NCBI GenBank assembly: GCA_016744695.1 | Contig: JADGDV010000009.1 | Coordinates: forward strand, 62,001 to 126,000 | Source of the DNA: Hahellaceae bacterium | Lineage (GTDB): Bacteria; Pseudomonadota; Gammaproteobacteria; Pseudomonadales; Oleiphilaceae | Length of the DNA stretch: 64,000 nucleotides | Direction of reading: 5' to 3' | Shown here: positions 39,683-49,312 of the stretch, piece after piece | How positions within the stretch are numbered: position 1 is the stretch's first letter | Layout: every line of letters starts with the position of its first letter | The notes under the pieces: generated by a model | Told to the model about the DNA's origin: nothing | The model's database searches: none | What the model saw: only the letters and a program-made list of their open reading frames with translations | Position numbers and translations under genes: made by a program

Positions 39683-40533
39683 TGCCTATTAGCCAATCTG
39701 GTTCCGCCACTAAAGTTGCAGCTATTCAAATGAATAGTAGCGATTCCCAAACAGATAACCTTGAAACAGTCGCGCGCTTAGTTGAAGAGGCTGCTTTAAT
39801 TCATCACGCTGAGTTGGTGTTATTACCTGAAAACTTTGCTGTTTTTGATGGCAAGGCAGCGCTTGCTTTAGGTGCAAAGGAGGCAAGCACTGATGGAGAA
39901 ATTAGATCCTTTATTTCATCTCTTGCTAAAAAGTATTCCATATGGATTATTGCGGGATCAATACCTTGTGCTTCCCGCCCGGATAAAAGCTTAATTGATG
40001 GTCGAGTCCGATCAGCCTGTTGGGTGTTTGATGATGTAGGGGTTGAGGTGGGACGTTATGACAAAATTCATCTTTTTGATGTGGATGTTGATGATGATCA
40101 TGGATGTTATAGGGAGTCTAAGCAGTTTGAGCCGGGCATAAACCCTGAAGTGATAGACACGCCAGCAGGGAAGGTTGGTTTATCTATTTGTTATGATCTT
40201 CGTTTTCCTCAGCTTTATTCCGGGCTTGCTGAAGCGGGAGCCCAAATATTAACCGTGCCTGCTGCTTTTACATTTATAACAGGAGAAGCTCATTGGTCGA
40301 TTTTGTTGCGTGCAAGAGCGATAGAAAATCAATGCTATATTGTTGCTGCAAATCAGACAGGGGTGCACTCTAAAGGTCGAGAGACTTGGGGACACTCTAT
40401 GATTATCGATCCTTGGGGGACTGTTCTTGCATGTGCAGAAGAGGGTGAGGGTGTTATAAGTGCTGAAATTAACCTGGATGCGCTTTCTGATGTACGTGCT
40501 GCGATGCCTGTTTTAAAGCATCGCAAGCTTTAA
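39682..40533 (+). CDS. Carbon-nitrogen hydrolase (Nit-type amidase)
   Basis: A 283-residue nitrilase-superfamily protein with the full Glu-Lys-Cys triad: Glu50 (LPENFA), Lys128 (YDKIHLFD) and Cys170 (LSICYDLRFPQLY). The YDKIHLFDVD and CYDLRFPQLY forms are those of Nit1/Nit2-like amidases, which repair deaminated glutathione or related omega-amides. The substrate here is inferred. It is translationally coupled to yhdP. In related genomes tldD often follows; here darP converges 11 bases later. Confidence 0.9.
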   Translation: MPISQSGSATKVAAIQMNSSDSQTDNLETVARLVEEAALIHHAELVLLPENFAVFDGKAALALGAKEASTDGEIRSFISSLAKKYSIWIIAGSIPCASRPDKSLIDGRVRSACWVFDDVGVEVGRYDKIHLFDVDVDDDHGCYRESKQFEPGINPEVIDTPAGKVGLSICYDLRFPQLYSGLAEAGAQILTVPAAFTFITGEAHWSILLRARAIENQCYIVAANQTGVHSKGRETWGHSMIIDPWGTVLACAEEGEGVISAEINLDALSDVRAAMPVLKHRKL

Positions 40534-40544
40534 GGTAGAAGCAC

Positions 40545-41078
40545 TTAAGACTCTGCTGAATCTTCAATATCATTAACACTTTTCAAGTATTTAAATAGTT
40601 TTCGTGATGCGCCTGTATTCTTTTCATTCTGTATATCTTTTTTAGCATTACGTACCAGCTGGCGAAGATGCTGGACATCAGCGTGTGGGTTTTCTTCTAT
40701 ATAAGCTGATAAGGTCTCATTACCTTCTTGAGTAAGTTTATCTCTCCAGCGCTCCAGTGCATGAAGTGCTTGTGCAAAGGGTATACTGCCTGCGTCAAAA
40801 AGGTCGACAGCATGTCTTACTTCATCTTCATCTTCTGCACGCATCAGTTTGCCAATGTATTGCATATGACGTCTGTTTGCTTCCCTTTGATTAATGCGGG
40901 AAGAGTCCTCGACGGCTTTACGAAGTAAATCACTCATAGGGACTTTATCTAGTTGACTACGTTTAAGCTCAGTTAAACGCTTTCCTAGAGCCTGAAGCTC
41001 ATGCATCTCCTTCTTGATAGAGGTTTTACTAATTATTGACTCTTCATCAAATTCTTCAGGCGTATCAAAATTGCTCAT
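40545..41078 (-). CDS. darP: Ribosome biogenesis factor DarP (YjgA, DUF615)
   Basis: A 177-residue, highly charged helical protein matching YjgA/DUF615: SKTSIKKEMHELQALGKRLTEL at the start, then ANRRHMQYIGKLMR and a C-terminal LRQLVRNAKKD. In E. coli it joins late 50S subunit assembly. It is the last gene of the long minus-strand cluster, 35 bases after mgtE. Confidence 0.93.
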   Translation of the reverse strand: MSNFDTPEEFDEESIISKTSIKKEMHELQALGKRLTELKRSQLDKVPMSDLLRKAVEDSSRINQREANRRHMQYIGKLMRAEDEDEVRHAVDLFDAGSIPFAQALHALERWRDKLTQEGNETLSAYIEENPHADVQHLRQLVRNAKKDIQNEKNTGASRKLFKYLKSVNDIEDSAES

Positions 41079-41113
41079 CTGGCTATTTTCCCGGGTACTC
41101 TATAGGGTTTTAA

Positions 41114-42475
41114 TCAAGCATATACTGCTGTGGCAAGACCTAAAAATGATAGGAAGCCAACAACATCTGTAATAGTGGTAAGGATAACACTTCCTGCAAG
41201 AGCAGGATCAATATTTCTTGCGCGTAATAAAACGGGTAGCATTGTACCTGCTATAGCAGCAACAATTAAATTAATCAGTAGTGCTGAGGCAATAATAAAG
41301 CCAATTGTTAGGTCATTGAACCAAACGACTGCGGCGACTGCGACGACAATGGCCCATAATATACCATTTAGTACACCTACAATAAATTCACGGTTTAGTA
41401 ACCAGCCAATATTGTTTCTGCTAATTTGCCCTATGGCCATACCCCTTATCACAAGGGTTAAAGCTTGACTTCCTGCGACCCCTCCCATACTAGCGACGAT
41501 AGGCATAAGTACTGCCAGAGCAACAACTTGCTCAATGGTCGCCTCGAACATACCAATAACGCCGGATGCAATAAAAGCAGTAACAAGGTTTATTCCGAGC
41601 CATATGGCACGTCGTCGAGCTGTTTTTAAAACAGGCGTAAAGGTATCATCCTCTTCATCAAGGCCCGCCATACTCATGAGTGAGTGATCTGCATCTTCCC
41701 GAATCACATCAACCACGTCATCGATAGTGATACGACCGAGGAGCTTTCCTTCAGGGCTCAGTACGGGGGCGGTTACTAAGTCTCGGCGTTCGAATAAATT
41801 AGCTACTTCTGCATCAGGGGTAGAGACAGAAATTGTAACAGCCTCTGTGTCCATTACTTCTCGCACCGTCGCACTGGGGGATGAAACCAGCAATTTAGTG
41901 ACGGGGAGGGTGCCAATAAAATCATCTTTTCGGTTGACGACGATGAGTTTATCCGTCATTTCAGGTAGAGATCGATGTCTGCGCAGGTAGCGTAAAACTA
42001 CATCAATACTGATGTCTGGCCGTATAGTGACCGTGTCGGTGTTCATTAAACCACCGGCAGTATCTTCAGGGTAAGATAAGACCTCTTCTACGCGGTGCCG
42101 ATCTTGCGAGTCCATTGAATCCAGAACTTCTTTGATAACAGTATCAGGAAGTTGCTGAAGTACATCGGCTAGATCATCGGTTTCAAAGTCCTCAGTAATG
42201 CTGATGAGTTCTTGAGGGTTCAGTTTACTTAGAAAGTCAGTACGAATATCATCATTAATGCACTGTAGAATTTCACTTTCAAATTTCTTATCAACCAACT
42301 GCCAGAGAATACTTCGCTCTTTCGGAGGGCTTGATTCAAGAATGTGTGCAATGTCGCCGGGGCTTAGGCCACCATTTAAAATACGCGCGACTTGGTCTAA
42401 TGCACCGTTGTCGAGTGCGTCGTTTAGGTTACGTATTTTTTTTTGGCGTTTTGCTTGTTCTAATGTCTTAACCAT
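41114..42475 (-). CDS. mgtE: Magnesium transporter MgtE
   Basis: A 453-residue protein with a cytoplasmic MgtE N domain (about 25-130), two CBS domains (about 135-258) that sense Mg2+, and five membrane helices (about 285-450) with MPIVASMGGVAGSQALTL and the PALAGSVILTTITDVVGF pore-helix segment. It should mediate gated Mg2+ uptake. It starts eight bases after ptsO and is probably co-transcribed with it. Confidence 0.95.
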   Translation of the reverse strand: MVKTLEQAKRQKKIRNLNDALDNGALDQVARILNGGLSPGDIAHILESSPPKERSILWQLVDKKFESEILQCINDDIRTDFLSKLNPQELISITEDFETDDLADVLQQLPDTVIKEVLDSMDSQDRHRVEEVLSYPEDTAGGLMNTDTVTIRPDISIDVVLRYLRRHRSLPEMTDKLIVVNRKDDFIGTLPVTKLLVSSPSATVREVMDTEAVTISVSTPDAEVANLFERRDLVTAPVLSPEGKLLGRITIDDVVDVIREDADHSLMSMAGLDEEDDTFTPVLKTARRRAIWLGINLVTAFIASGVIGMFEATIEQVVALAVLMPIVASMGGVAGSQALTLVIRGMAIGQISRNNIGWLLNREFIVGVLNGILWAIVVAVAAVVWFNDLTIGFIIASALLINLIVAAIAGTMLPVLLRARNIDPALAGSVILTTITDVVGFLSFLGLATAVYA

Positions 42476-42483
42476 TAATAGAC

Positions 42484-42753
42484 CTACTCACCTTCACCAA
42501 AACGGTCTGCTATAAGCTCTTTAACAGCCGTTAACGCCTCGTTTTCGTCGGGGCCATCGATGATAATGTCCACGTCGGTCCCGCAACTAGCTGCCAGCAT
42601 CATTACCGACATAATGCTTTTCCCGTCTACTTCTTTTCCGTTGCGGCTGATTTTTATATCACTCGCATAGCGAGTAGACGTACTAACTAGTTTGGCTGCG
42701 GCCCTGGCATGAAGGCCGAGTTTATTAATAATGGGGATGGTTTCTTTAATCAT
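42484..42753 (-). CDS. ptsO: Nitrogen-PTS phosphocarrier NPr
   Basis: An 89-residue HPr-like protein with active-site His15 in GLHARAAAK and SIMSVMMLAA in the second helix. In the nitrogen-related PTS it carries phosphate from EI-Ntr (ptsP, not in this window) to EIIA-Ntr. Placement beside rapZ and ptsN rather than ptsHI supports NPr over sugar-PTS HPr. Confidence 0.94.
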   Translation of the reverse strand: MIKETIPIINKLGLHARAAAKLVSTSTRYASDIKISRNGKEVDGKSIMSVMMLAASCGTDVDIIIDGPDENEALTAVKELIADRFGEGE

Positions 42754-42815
42754 AATCGTTTGACTGTCATTTTGCCGTTGTGGTCGTATTAGTTGTTAGT
42801 GTTGCCGCAATAGTA

Positions 42816-43694
42816 TTAGTGAGTACCTTCTGGGTGCGATTTCAATTCTTTATGCCGAACCTGAACATTTTCTTGCTGCGACCTAAAATATTCACTTAGT
42901 TTTTCACTAATATATACTGATCGGTGTTGTCCTCCGGTACAGCCAATAGCGATGGTTAAATAGCTTCTGTTGGAGTTTGCAAACTGAGGTAGCCACTTGG
43001 CTATGTAACTTTTTATGTCATTAAACATTTCACTTGTTTCTGGTTGGTTTTCCAGAAACTCGTGTATAGGTTTGTCTTTTCCTGTAAATGCTCTTAAAGC
43101 AGGGTCCCAGTATGGGTTAGGTAAGCACCTGACATCAAAAACAAAGTCTGCATCGATAGGTACGCCATGTTTAAAGCCGAATGATTGAAATAGTAATGCT
43201 ATGTCTTGCCCTACTTTACCAACCACACGTTCCTTTATTAAGTCCCGTAGTTGATACATGCTCATATCACTGGTATCAACGGTTAAGTCCGCTACAGCCG
43301 CGATAGGGGATAACAACGCTTTTTCAGCGGTGATGGCCTCTTTAAGCGATAGGTTGTTATTACTTAAGGGGTGTTTTCTGCGGGTGGCGTGAAAGCGCTT
43401 AAGTAATATTTGATTGAGTGCATCAAGGTAGATTACATCCAATTCAAAGTGACGTTGCTTGAATTGATGATAAAGGTTAGTGAACTGATCAATGCTTGTG
43501 GAAAGATTTCTCGCATCAATGCTGACAGCAATTTTTTCAAGACGGGATTCTTCACTAATGATAGCTTCGTCTGCCAGCGGTAGTAGAAGACCGATTGGGA
43601 GATTGTCTATGCAGTAGTAGCCTAAATCTTCTAATACATGTAGCGCTGTGCTTTTGCCTGACCCAGAGCGACCGCTTACTATTACAAGTTTCAT
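42816..43694 (-). CDS. rapZ: RNase adapter protein RapZ
   Basis: With the start at 43694 (MKLVIVSGRS, GGGAG seven bases upstream) the protein has 292 residues. It has a P-loop GRSGSGKS at 8-15 and a C-terminal domain with IGCTGGQHRSVYI. In E. coli RapZ guides RNase E to the sRNA GlmZ and so controls glucosamine-6-phosphate synthase. The frame could start 12 codons earlier, but that adds no family sequence. Confidence 0.95.
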   Translation of the reverse strand: MKLVIVSGRSGSGKSTALHVLEDLGYYCIDNLPIGLLLPLADEAIISEESRLEKIAVSIDARNLSTSIDQFTNLYHQFKQRHFELDVIYLDALNQILLKRFHATRRKHPLSNNNLSLKEAITAEKALLSPIAAVADLTVDTSDMSMYQLRDLIKERVVGKVGQDIALLFQSFGFKHGVPIDADFVFDVRCLPNPYWDPALRAFTGKDKPIHEFLENQPETSEMFNDIKSYIAKWLPQFANSNRSYLTIAIGCTGGQHRSVYISEKLSEYFRSQQENVQVRHKELKSHPEGTH

Positions 43695-43733
43695 TGTCGT
43701 TCTCCCGTAAATGTTTAAACGCGCGCTCAAGAC

Positions 43734-44198
43734 TTAGGGTTGAAGTATTGTTTTATACAGTGCTTCGCTATTTGTGCAGCTTCTCAGTTGTTGGCATAGT
43801 TCAGTATTGTTAAACTTTTCTGCTAACTGGCTGAGGAGCTCTAAATGTTCGCTTGTGGCTTCTTGAGGTACAATTAGTACAAAAAGAAGGTCAACAGGTT
43901 CGTTATCTATCGCATCAAACTGAACTTTCTGTTCGAGTGTAAGTAACGCGCCTATAACCTTTTGGCAGTTTTCAAGTCGACAGTGGGGTATGGCAATACC
44001 TTGGCCAATCCCTGTGCTCCCTAGACGCTCCCTTCCTATAAGGCTGTTAAAAATTACATTCTCATTAATGTCCGTGTATTGCTGCGCAATATATTGTGCA
44101 ACTTCTTCTAGGACTTTCTTTTTACTACTCCCGGGTAGCCCACAAAGGACTAGCTCGGGAGAGAGTATCGATTGAATTGAAATTGACGTATCAGTCAT
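43734..44198 (-). CDS. ptsN: Nitrogen-PTS EIIA component
   Basis: A 154-residue EIIA domain of the fructose/mannitol fold with active His72 in GIAIPHCR. It receives phosphate from NPr and regulates targets such as potassium transport and sigma-54-linked functions in other bacteria. It lies between hpf and rapZ in the conserved rpoN cluster. Confidence 0.95.
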   Translation of the reverse strand: MTDTSISIQSILSPELVLCGLPGSSKKKVLEEVAQYIAQQYTDINENVIFNSLIGRERLGSTGIGQGIAIPHCRLENCQKVIGALLTLEQKVQFDAIDNEPVDLLFVLIVPQEATSEHLELLSQLAEKFNNTELCQQLRSCTNSEALYKTILQP

Positions 44199-44245
44199 TA
44201 TTAATGCTTATTCTATTATTTAATCGTGGAGCTATTCAGACAAAA

Positions 44246-44554
44246 TTATCGCGTTGATGCACCGTGCATTCTATCGACATTTTTCTCTTTATGCTTAAGT
44301 ATTTGACGGTCTAGCTTATCAACTAACAGGTCGATAGCAGCATACATGTCTTCTTGCTCTGCTGTCGCGTGAATATCTGCACCACTAATATGAAGAGTGG
44401 CTTCTGCGATTTTGCGAACTTTTTGAACAGAAAGAGTCACCTGAACATTGCTTATATGATCAAAGTGTCGCTCAAGTCTTTCAAGTTTTGAGGATACATA
44501 CTCTTTTAAAGATTCAGTTAACTCAACGTGGTGGCCAGTAATATTCAATTGCAT
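44246..44554 (-). CDS. hpf: Ribosome hibernation promoting factor (short HPF)
   Basis: A 102-residue protein of the YfiA/HPF fold (MQLNITGHHVELTESLKEYV), without the long C-terminal extension, so it is the short form that works with RMF in 100S ribosome formation. AGGAG precedes the ATG. It is 149 bases after rpoN. Confidence 0.95.
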   Translation of the reverse strand: MQLNITGHHVELTESLKEYVSSKLERLERHFDHISNVQVTLSVQKVRKIAEATLHISGADIHATAEQEDMYAAIDLLVDKLDRQILKHKEKNVDRMHGASTR

Positions 44555-44703
44555 ATTTTGCTCCTGGTATCGTTTTCACTTTTACCCTGTTACAGGGCTT
44601 ATCTTATCACATCATTCATTCAAATATTTGATCTAGAACGGATCTAATGAAGAATTTCATGATGCATGAACTACTGCTTAAAACTTGTTTTTATATTAGT
44701 CAT

Positions 44704-46278
44704 TTATACTAATCGTTTTCTTTCGTTTGAGGGAGGTATAGACATCGCCTCTCTATATTTTGCTATGGTTCTTCTCGCGACTTTTATGCCTTGATCATCT
44801 AAAATAGTCGCTATTTTACTGTCGCTTAATGGCTTTTTAGGTGCCTCGGCAGCGACTAGCTTTTTAATTATGGCTCTAATAGCCGTTGACGAACACTCTC
44901 CACCCGATGCGGTGCTAACATGACTTGAGAAGAAATACTTAAGTTCAAATATGCCTCTGGGTGTGTGCATGTACTTTTGTGTTGTCACTCTAGAGATGGT
45001 TGACTCATGCATTTCTACGGCTTCAGCGATATCGTGTAAAACAAGCGGTTTCATCGCTTCTTCTCCATGATCCAGAAAGCCTTGCTGGTGTTCAACAATC
45101 TTACTTGAAACTTTTAGTAGTGTCTCATTACGACTTTGTAAGCTTTTAATAAACCACTTGGCTTCTTGAAGGTGGTCTTTCATAAACGTATTGTCAGGAC
45201 TGCTATCAGCTCGCTTTACTAAAGACGCATAGCCAGAATTAACACGTATTTTTGGTGCTATTTCAGGGTTAAGTTCTACTTTCCAGCGGTCTTTGACTTT
45301 TTTAACGAATACATCGGGTACTACGTATTCGGGGCTGCTATCTGTTATGTGCTCCCCTGGTCTTGGGTTGAGGGTCTGAATAAGTTGGATGACTAATTTG
45401 AGGTCATCTTCTTTTATTCGACTCCGTCTAATTAACTGAGCATAATCTCGATTGCCCAGAAGATTTAGATAATGACTAATGACCAGTTTTGCTTGTGGTA
45501 GCCATGGGGTATCACTGGGTAATTGGTTTAATTGCGTGAGCAAGCACTCTTGCAAGTCGCGACTAGCAACGCCAGGTGGATCAAAATGTTGAATTCGCTT
45601 TAATACTGCTTGAACTTCGTCTAACTCAATCTCTATTTCACCGAACGCTTCAGTGTTTTCAGTATCTTCATGGTCTGTATTGTTACGAGCCGAAGCACTG
45701 AGGCTTTCAAGTAAGCCGCCATGAATTTCTTCAAGTGTATCTGATAGGTAGCCGTTGGTATTTATTGAGTCGATAATCGACATTGCAATAAACTTATCAG
45801 TGTCGGTCATTGGGGTAAGGTTAAGTTGCCATAGTAAGTGGTCTTGAAGTGACTCGCTTACACTGTTACGTGATTCAAAATCAGTATCTTCTTCTGGGGC
45901 AGGGCCTGATGGGGCATTGTTTGGGTATATGTCATCCCAGGCAGTATCAACAGGTAGATCTGTAGGGATAGCCTCAGACCAGTCTTCAGAATTCATCACT
46001 TCTTCAGTGCCTTCAGACTTTACTTCTGCGCTTTCTCCTTTTTCTTCTGTATTAGTTCGCTCGGAATTATCGTTTATAGCTTGTTTATCTTCGTTCGACG
46101 AGTTGTCCTGAGAATTATCTTCACTCTCAGTCACCTCTAGCATGGGGTTGGATTCCAGTGCCTCTTGGATTTCTTGTTGCAAGTCCAGAGTGGATAGCTG
46201 TAAAAGACGAATAGCTTGTTGTAGCTGAGGCGTCATTGTCAGCGATTGACCGAGTCTTAGCTGAAGAGATGCCTTCAT
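44704..46278 (-). CDS. rpoN: RNA polymerase sigma-54 factor
   Basis: With the start at 46278 ([23 protein letters not shown]) the protein has 524 residues: the Gln-rich activator-interacting region I (1-50), an acidic, Ser/Asn-rich region II (about 55-150), the core-binding domain, a helix-turn-helix, and the C-terminal RpoN box [10 protein letters not shown]. It directs transcription from -24/-12 promoters with enhancer-binding proteins. An ATG two codons upstream (46284) is possible. It is preceded by lptB. Confidence 0.97.
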   Translation of the reverse strand: MKASLQLRLGQSLTMTPQLQQAIRLLQLSTLDLQQEIQEALESNPMLEVTESEDNSQDNSSNEDKQAINDNSERTNTEEKGESAEVKSEGTEEVMNSEDWSEAIPTDLPVDTAWDDIYPNNAPSGPAPEEDTDFESRNSVSESLQDHLLWQLNLTPMTDTDKFIAMSIIDSINTNGYLSDTLEEIHGGLLESLSASARNNTDHEDTENTEAFGEIEIELDEVQAVLKRIQHFDPPGVASRDLQECLLTQLNQLPSDTPWLPQAKLVISHYLNLLGNRDYAQLIRRSRIKEDDLKLVIQLIQTLNPRPGEHITDSSPEYVVPDVFVKKVKDRWKVELNPEIAPKIRVNSGYASLVKRADSSPDNTFMKDHLQEAKWFIKSLQSRNETLLKVSSKIVEHQQGFLDHGEEAMKPLVLHDIAEAVEMHESTISRVTTQKYMHTPRGIFELKYFFSSHVSTASGGECSSTAIRAIIKKLVAAEAPKKPLSDSKIATILDDQGIKVARRTIAKYREAMSIPPSNERKRLV

Positions 46279-46425
46279 GACCATGTATAATTTACCGCTT
46301 TGTTCTTGTTGTTTAACGCTTCAGAGCATGACTTCAACGAATACAATCTCCTGAATATTTTTTGCTGTTAATTACATTCTAGTTAGGTGATTGAGAAATT
46401 AGTAGTAATAAACCTATTTTCCTCA

Positions 46426-47151
46426 TTATAGTTTGAACTCGTCACCTAAATACACGTCTTTAACTTGCTGGTTTGAAAGCACTTCTTCTGCTGTTCCTGA
46501 TGCAATAATATGACCGTCGCTTACGATAAATGCCTTTTCACAAATGTCTAGGGTTTCTCTAACATTATGGTCGGTGATTAACACTCCAATGCCCTTCTTT
46601 TTGAGATGAGTGACTATCTGTTTGATATCGCTGACGGAAATAGGGTCAACCCCGGCAAAGGGTTCATCAAGTAAAATGAAATGAGGTTCTGTTGCTAAAG
46701 CGCGAGCAATTTCCACTCTGCGTCGCTCTCCGCCTGATAAGCTCATACCTAGGCTGTCTCGTATGTGGGTAATATGAAACTCTTCTAGAAGAGTCTCCAT
46801 TTTCTCTTTACGTTCTGCTTTGGAGAGTTCTTTGCGTGTTTCCAGAATAGCCATAAGGTTATCTTGCACGCTTAACTTTCGAAATACAGAGGCCTCTTGA
46901 GGGAGATAGCCGATACCTTTTCGAGCCCTTCCGTGCATAGGGAGGTTGGTTAGGTCATCGTCGTCAATGCTGATTTTGCCTTTATCGGCATCTACCAGCC
47001 CTACTATCATGTAGAAACACGTTGTTTTTCCAGCGCCATTAGGTCCTAGAAGTCCAACAATTTCACCACTTTTTATTGATAGAGAAACGTCTTTTACAAC
47101 AGATCTTTTTTTATAGCTCTTTGCGAGATTGTCAGCGCGTAATGTCTTCAT
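46426..47151 (-). CDS. lptB: LPS export ABC transporter ATPase LptB
   Basis: A 241-residue ABC ATPase with Walker A GPNGAGKT at 36-43, signature [15 protein letters not shown] and Walker [13 protein letters not shown]. It powers LPS extraction by LptB2FG; lptF and lptG are not in this window. Its ATG overlaps the lptA stop (ATGA, 47148-47151). Confidence 0.97.
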   Translation of the reverse strand: MKTLRADNLAKSYKKRSVVKDVSLSIKSGEIVGLLGPNGAGKTTCFYMIVGLVDADKGKISIDDDDLTNLPMHGRARKGIGYLPQEASVFRKLSVQDNLMAILETRKELSKAERKEKMETLLEEFHITHIRDSLGMSLSGGERRRVEIARALATEPHFILLDEPFAGVDPISVSDIKQIVTHLKKKGIGVLITDHNVRETLDICEKAFIVSDGHIIASGTAEEVLSNQQVKDVYLGDEFKL

Positions 47152-47696
47152 TCTTTATTTTCGCTAGTCTCTTTGTTGACGGGGTGGACAATAATTTCAA
47201 CGCGGTTTGTTTTGTCTTCTCCACTATCAGCGGTCACCACTCGGCTGACCGTATTATAGATGATTTCTTTTCCGCTGAAGGTGTTTTTTCCCTGCTCTAA
47301 TTTAGCATTCTCAATAAGCGTTAATTTTTCATCTGCGCGTGTATAAATAATGGTGTTTCCGTAGGCGTGAGTCGGCGGACTATTCTCTTCATCTTGTTGA
47401 GAGAACTTTGCTGGACTACCAAAAGCTTCAATTTTTATCAGGCCTTCTTTACTGTTGTAAACGATGACTTTATCTGATTTTAATGCCGATGTGCCTTGGG
47501 TTATAACAACATCACCGGTGTAAGTTGATATGCCTTTTTGTTCATCAAGTTCGGCTTTGTCAGATTGAATTCTAATAGGCTCATTGCTGACGGCTGTAAA
47601 AGCACTTAACTGAAGAGGAAGTAGTGCAAGCGTTATGGCGACTAAAAAATTTGCGCAGAGCTGTGTTGTTTTCTTACACTTAATTAGTTTGTACAT
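47148..47696 (-). CDS. lptA: LPS transport periplasmic protein LptA
   Basis: A 182-residue protein from the start at 47696, with a signal peptide ([13 protein letters not shown]... to LSA) and an OstA-type beta-jellyroll ([24 protein letters not shown]). It forms the periplasmic bridge that carries LPS from LptC to LptD/E. The start overlaps the end of lptC by 17 bases. Upstream Met codons up to 47750 lie deeper in lptC and spoil the signal peptide. Confidence 0.93.
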   Translation of the reverse strand: MYKLIKCKKTTQLCANFLVAITLALLPLQLSAFTAVSNEPIRIQSDKAELDEQKGISTYTGDVVITQGTSALKSDKVIVYNSKEGLIKIEAFGSPAKFSQQDEENSPPTHAYGNTIIYTRADEKLTLIENAKLEQGKNTFSGKEIIYNTVSRVVTADSGEDKTNRVEIIVHPVNKETSENKE

Positions 47697-48249
47697 AGTT
47701 CCCTCGTACATTGGATGTAAGTTCAATTTTTTTATCATCAAGCCATGCATTCATACCAATACCTTTCATTACACTAACGCTGTCACTGATGGTGACGGCT
47801 TGTTTTGTTGTAACATAGCGTGATTTATTAAGGATTGTAAGTGACTCTGTTGTTAGCTTCCAAGGCGTAGCAAGATGCTCATCCCTTATAATGACAACAT
47901 TTTCTTCAAGTTCAATGGTTTCTTGTTCTTGGTCGTACTCCCCAGATTTTGCAGTGACTCTCCATGGGGTATTGTTTTCTCTGTAAATTAATAAATTGGG
48001 TTTTGTTAATATTGCAACATTTTTATGGGGATAATGCTTAGCATTTTCACTTTTTATTACAGATGAGATGGCCCCTTTTTCGTTAAATAGAGTGTACTTT
48101 CCATTAACAATAAAAAAGTCGGGCTCATCTTGCTCTATGTCGCTCTCATATACGGTAATATCCTTATTCTCGTTTTGCCAGATAATCAAAATTACTGCAA
48201 GGATTGATACGAGAAAAAGAATCATCTTTTTGAGTTTTTCGCTTTGCAC
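47680..48249 (-). CDS. lptC: LPS export protein LptC
   Basis: A 189-residue bitopic protein with an N-terminal membrane helix (about 8-24) and a periplasmic LptC/YrbK domain (PDFFIVNGKYTLFNEKGAI, ending near [23 protein letters not shown]). It passes LPS from LptB2FG to LptA. It begins 24 bases after kdsD, where kdsC is usually found. Confidence 0.93.
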   Translation of the reverse strand: MQSEKLKKMILFLVSILAVILIIWQNENKDITVYESDIEQDEPDFFIVNGKYTLFNEKGAISSVIKSENAKHYPHKNVAILTKPNLLIYRENNTPWRVTAKSGEYDQEQETIELEENVVIIRDEHLATPWKLTTESLTILNKSRYVTTKQAVTISDSVSVMKGIGMNAWLDDKKIELTSNVRGNYVQTN

Positions 48250-48273
48250 TGGTAACCCATTATTGTTTAGTTA

Positions 48274-49248
48274 TTAGATGACGCCCGCTTTTAATAAATC
48301 ATGCATATTAAGTGCGCCAACAACGTTTTGTTCTTTATCCGTGACAATTAGACCGTTAATTTTATTGTCTTCCATTATAGCAAGGGCTTCAGCTGCTAGA
48401 ATATCCGCTTTGATAGTTCTGCAATGCGTTGTCATGACCTTGTCAATGCGGGTGCTGTGAATGTCTAACGTATTGTCTAGTGACCGACGAAGATCTCCAT
48501 CAGTAAATAATCCGCACAGTTTGCCGTTGTCATCTGTGATGGCTGTCATGCCTAAGCCTTTCTCAGATATTTCTAGTAAGGCATCACTTAATAGCACATT
48601 GTGATTAACGGAAGGAATTCTTTCTCCTGAGTGCATAATGTCTGAGACTTTAAGGAGCAACCGTCTTCCTAGGCTTCCGCCGGGGTGAGAGAATGCAAAA
48701 TCTTCAGCGCTAAAGCCTCTTGCCTCAAGTAAGGCAATTGCTAAAGCGTCACCCATAACTAAGGTGGCCGTGGTGCTTGATGTGGGGGCTAACCCTAAAG
48801 GACAAGCTTCCGTTTCAACACTAACATCTAAATTAGAATCAGCTTCTTGTGCCAGTAGTGAGGTGCTGGAGCCTGTCATGCTGATTAGCGGTGCTTCCAT
48901 GCGTTTTATTAGGGGGAGTATGGTGACTACTTCTGACGTATTTCCAGAATTTGAGATAGCAATTACAACATCATTGCTGGTAATCATCCCCAAATCACCG
49001 TGACTTGCTTCACCTGGGTGAACAAAGAACGACGGAGTGCCGGTGCTGGCAAGTGTGGCTGCAATTTTTTTGCCTATGTGCCCAGACTTTCCCATGCCTG
49101 TTACAACAACTCTGCCCTTACAGTTAAGAAGTATTTGGCAGGCTTTTGAAAACCGCTCATCAATTCGGTCGATAAGTAAAGAAATTGAGTCTCTCTCAAT
49201 TTCGATGGCTCGCTTTGCTGATTCAATAAATTTTAAAGAGTCTACCAT
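48274..49248 (-). CDS. kdsD: Arabinose-5-phosphate isomerase KdsD
   Basis: A 324-residue SIS-domain isomerase (GMGKSGHIGKKIAATLASTGTPSFFVHPGEASHGDLG) with two C-terminal CBS domains (about 205-322). It makes arabinose 5-phosphate, the first step of KDO synthesis for LPS. It is followed directly by lptC without kdsC. Confidence 0.95.
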   Translation of the reverse strand: MVDSLKFIESAKRAIEIERDSISLLIDRIDERFSKACQILLNCKGRVVVTGMGKSGHIGKKIAATLASTGTPSFFVHPGEASHGDLGMITSNDVVIAISNSGNTSEVVTILPLIKRMEAPLISMTGSSTSLLAQEADSNLDVSVETEACPLGLAPTSSTTATLVMGDALAIALLEARGFSAEDFAFSHPGGSLGRRLLLKVSDIMHSGERIPSVNHNVLLSDALLEISEKGLGMTAITDDNGKLCGLFTDGDLRRSLDNTLDIHSTRIDKVMTTHCRTIKADILAAEALAIMEDNKINGLIVTDKEQNVVGALNMHDLLKAGVI

Positions 49249-49312
49249 TCTAGATGTCCGGGTAAATATTGTGTGAAAACTAATTTTATTTAAAAACTAC
49301 CTTGTCTAAACG

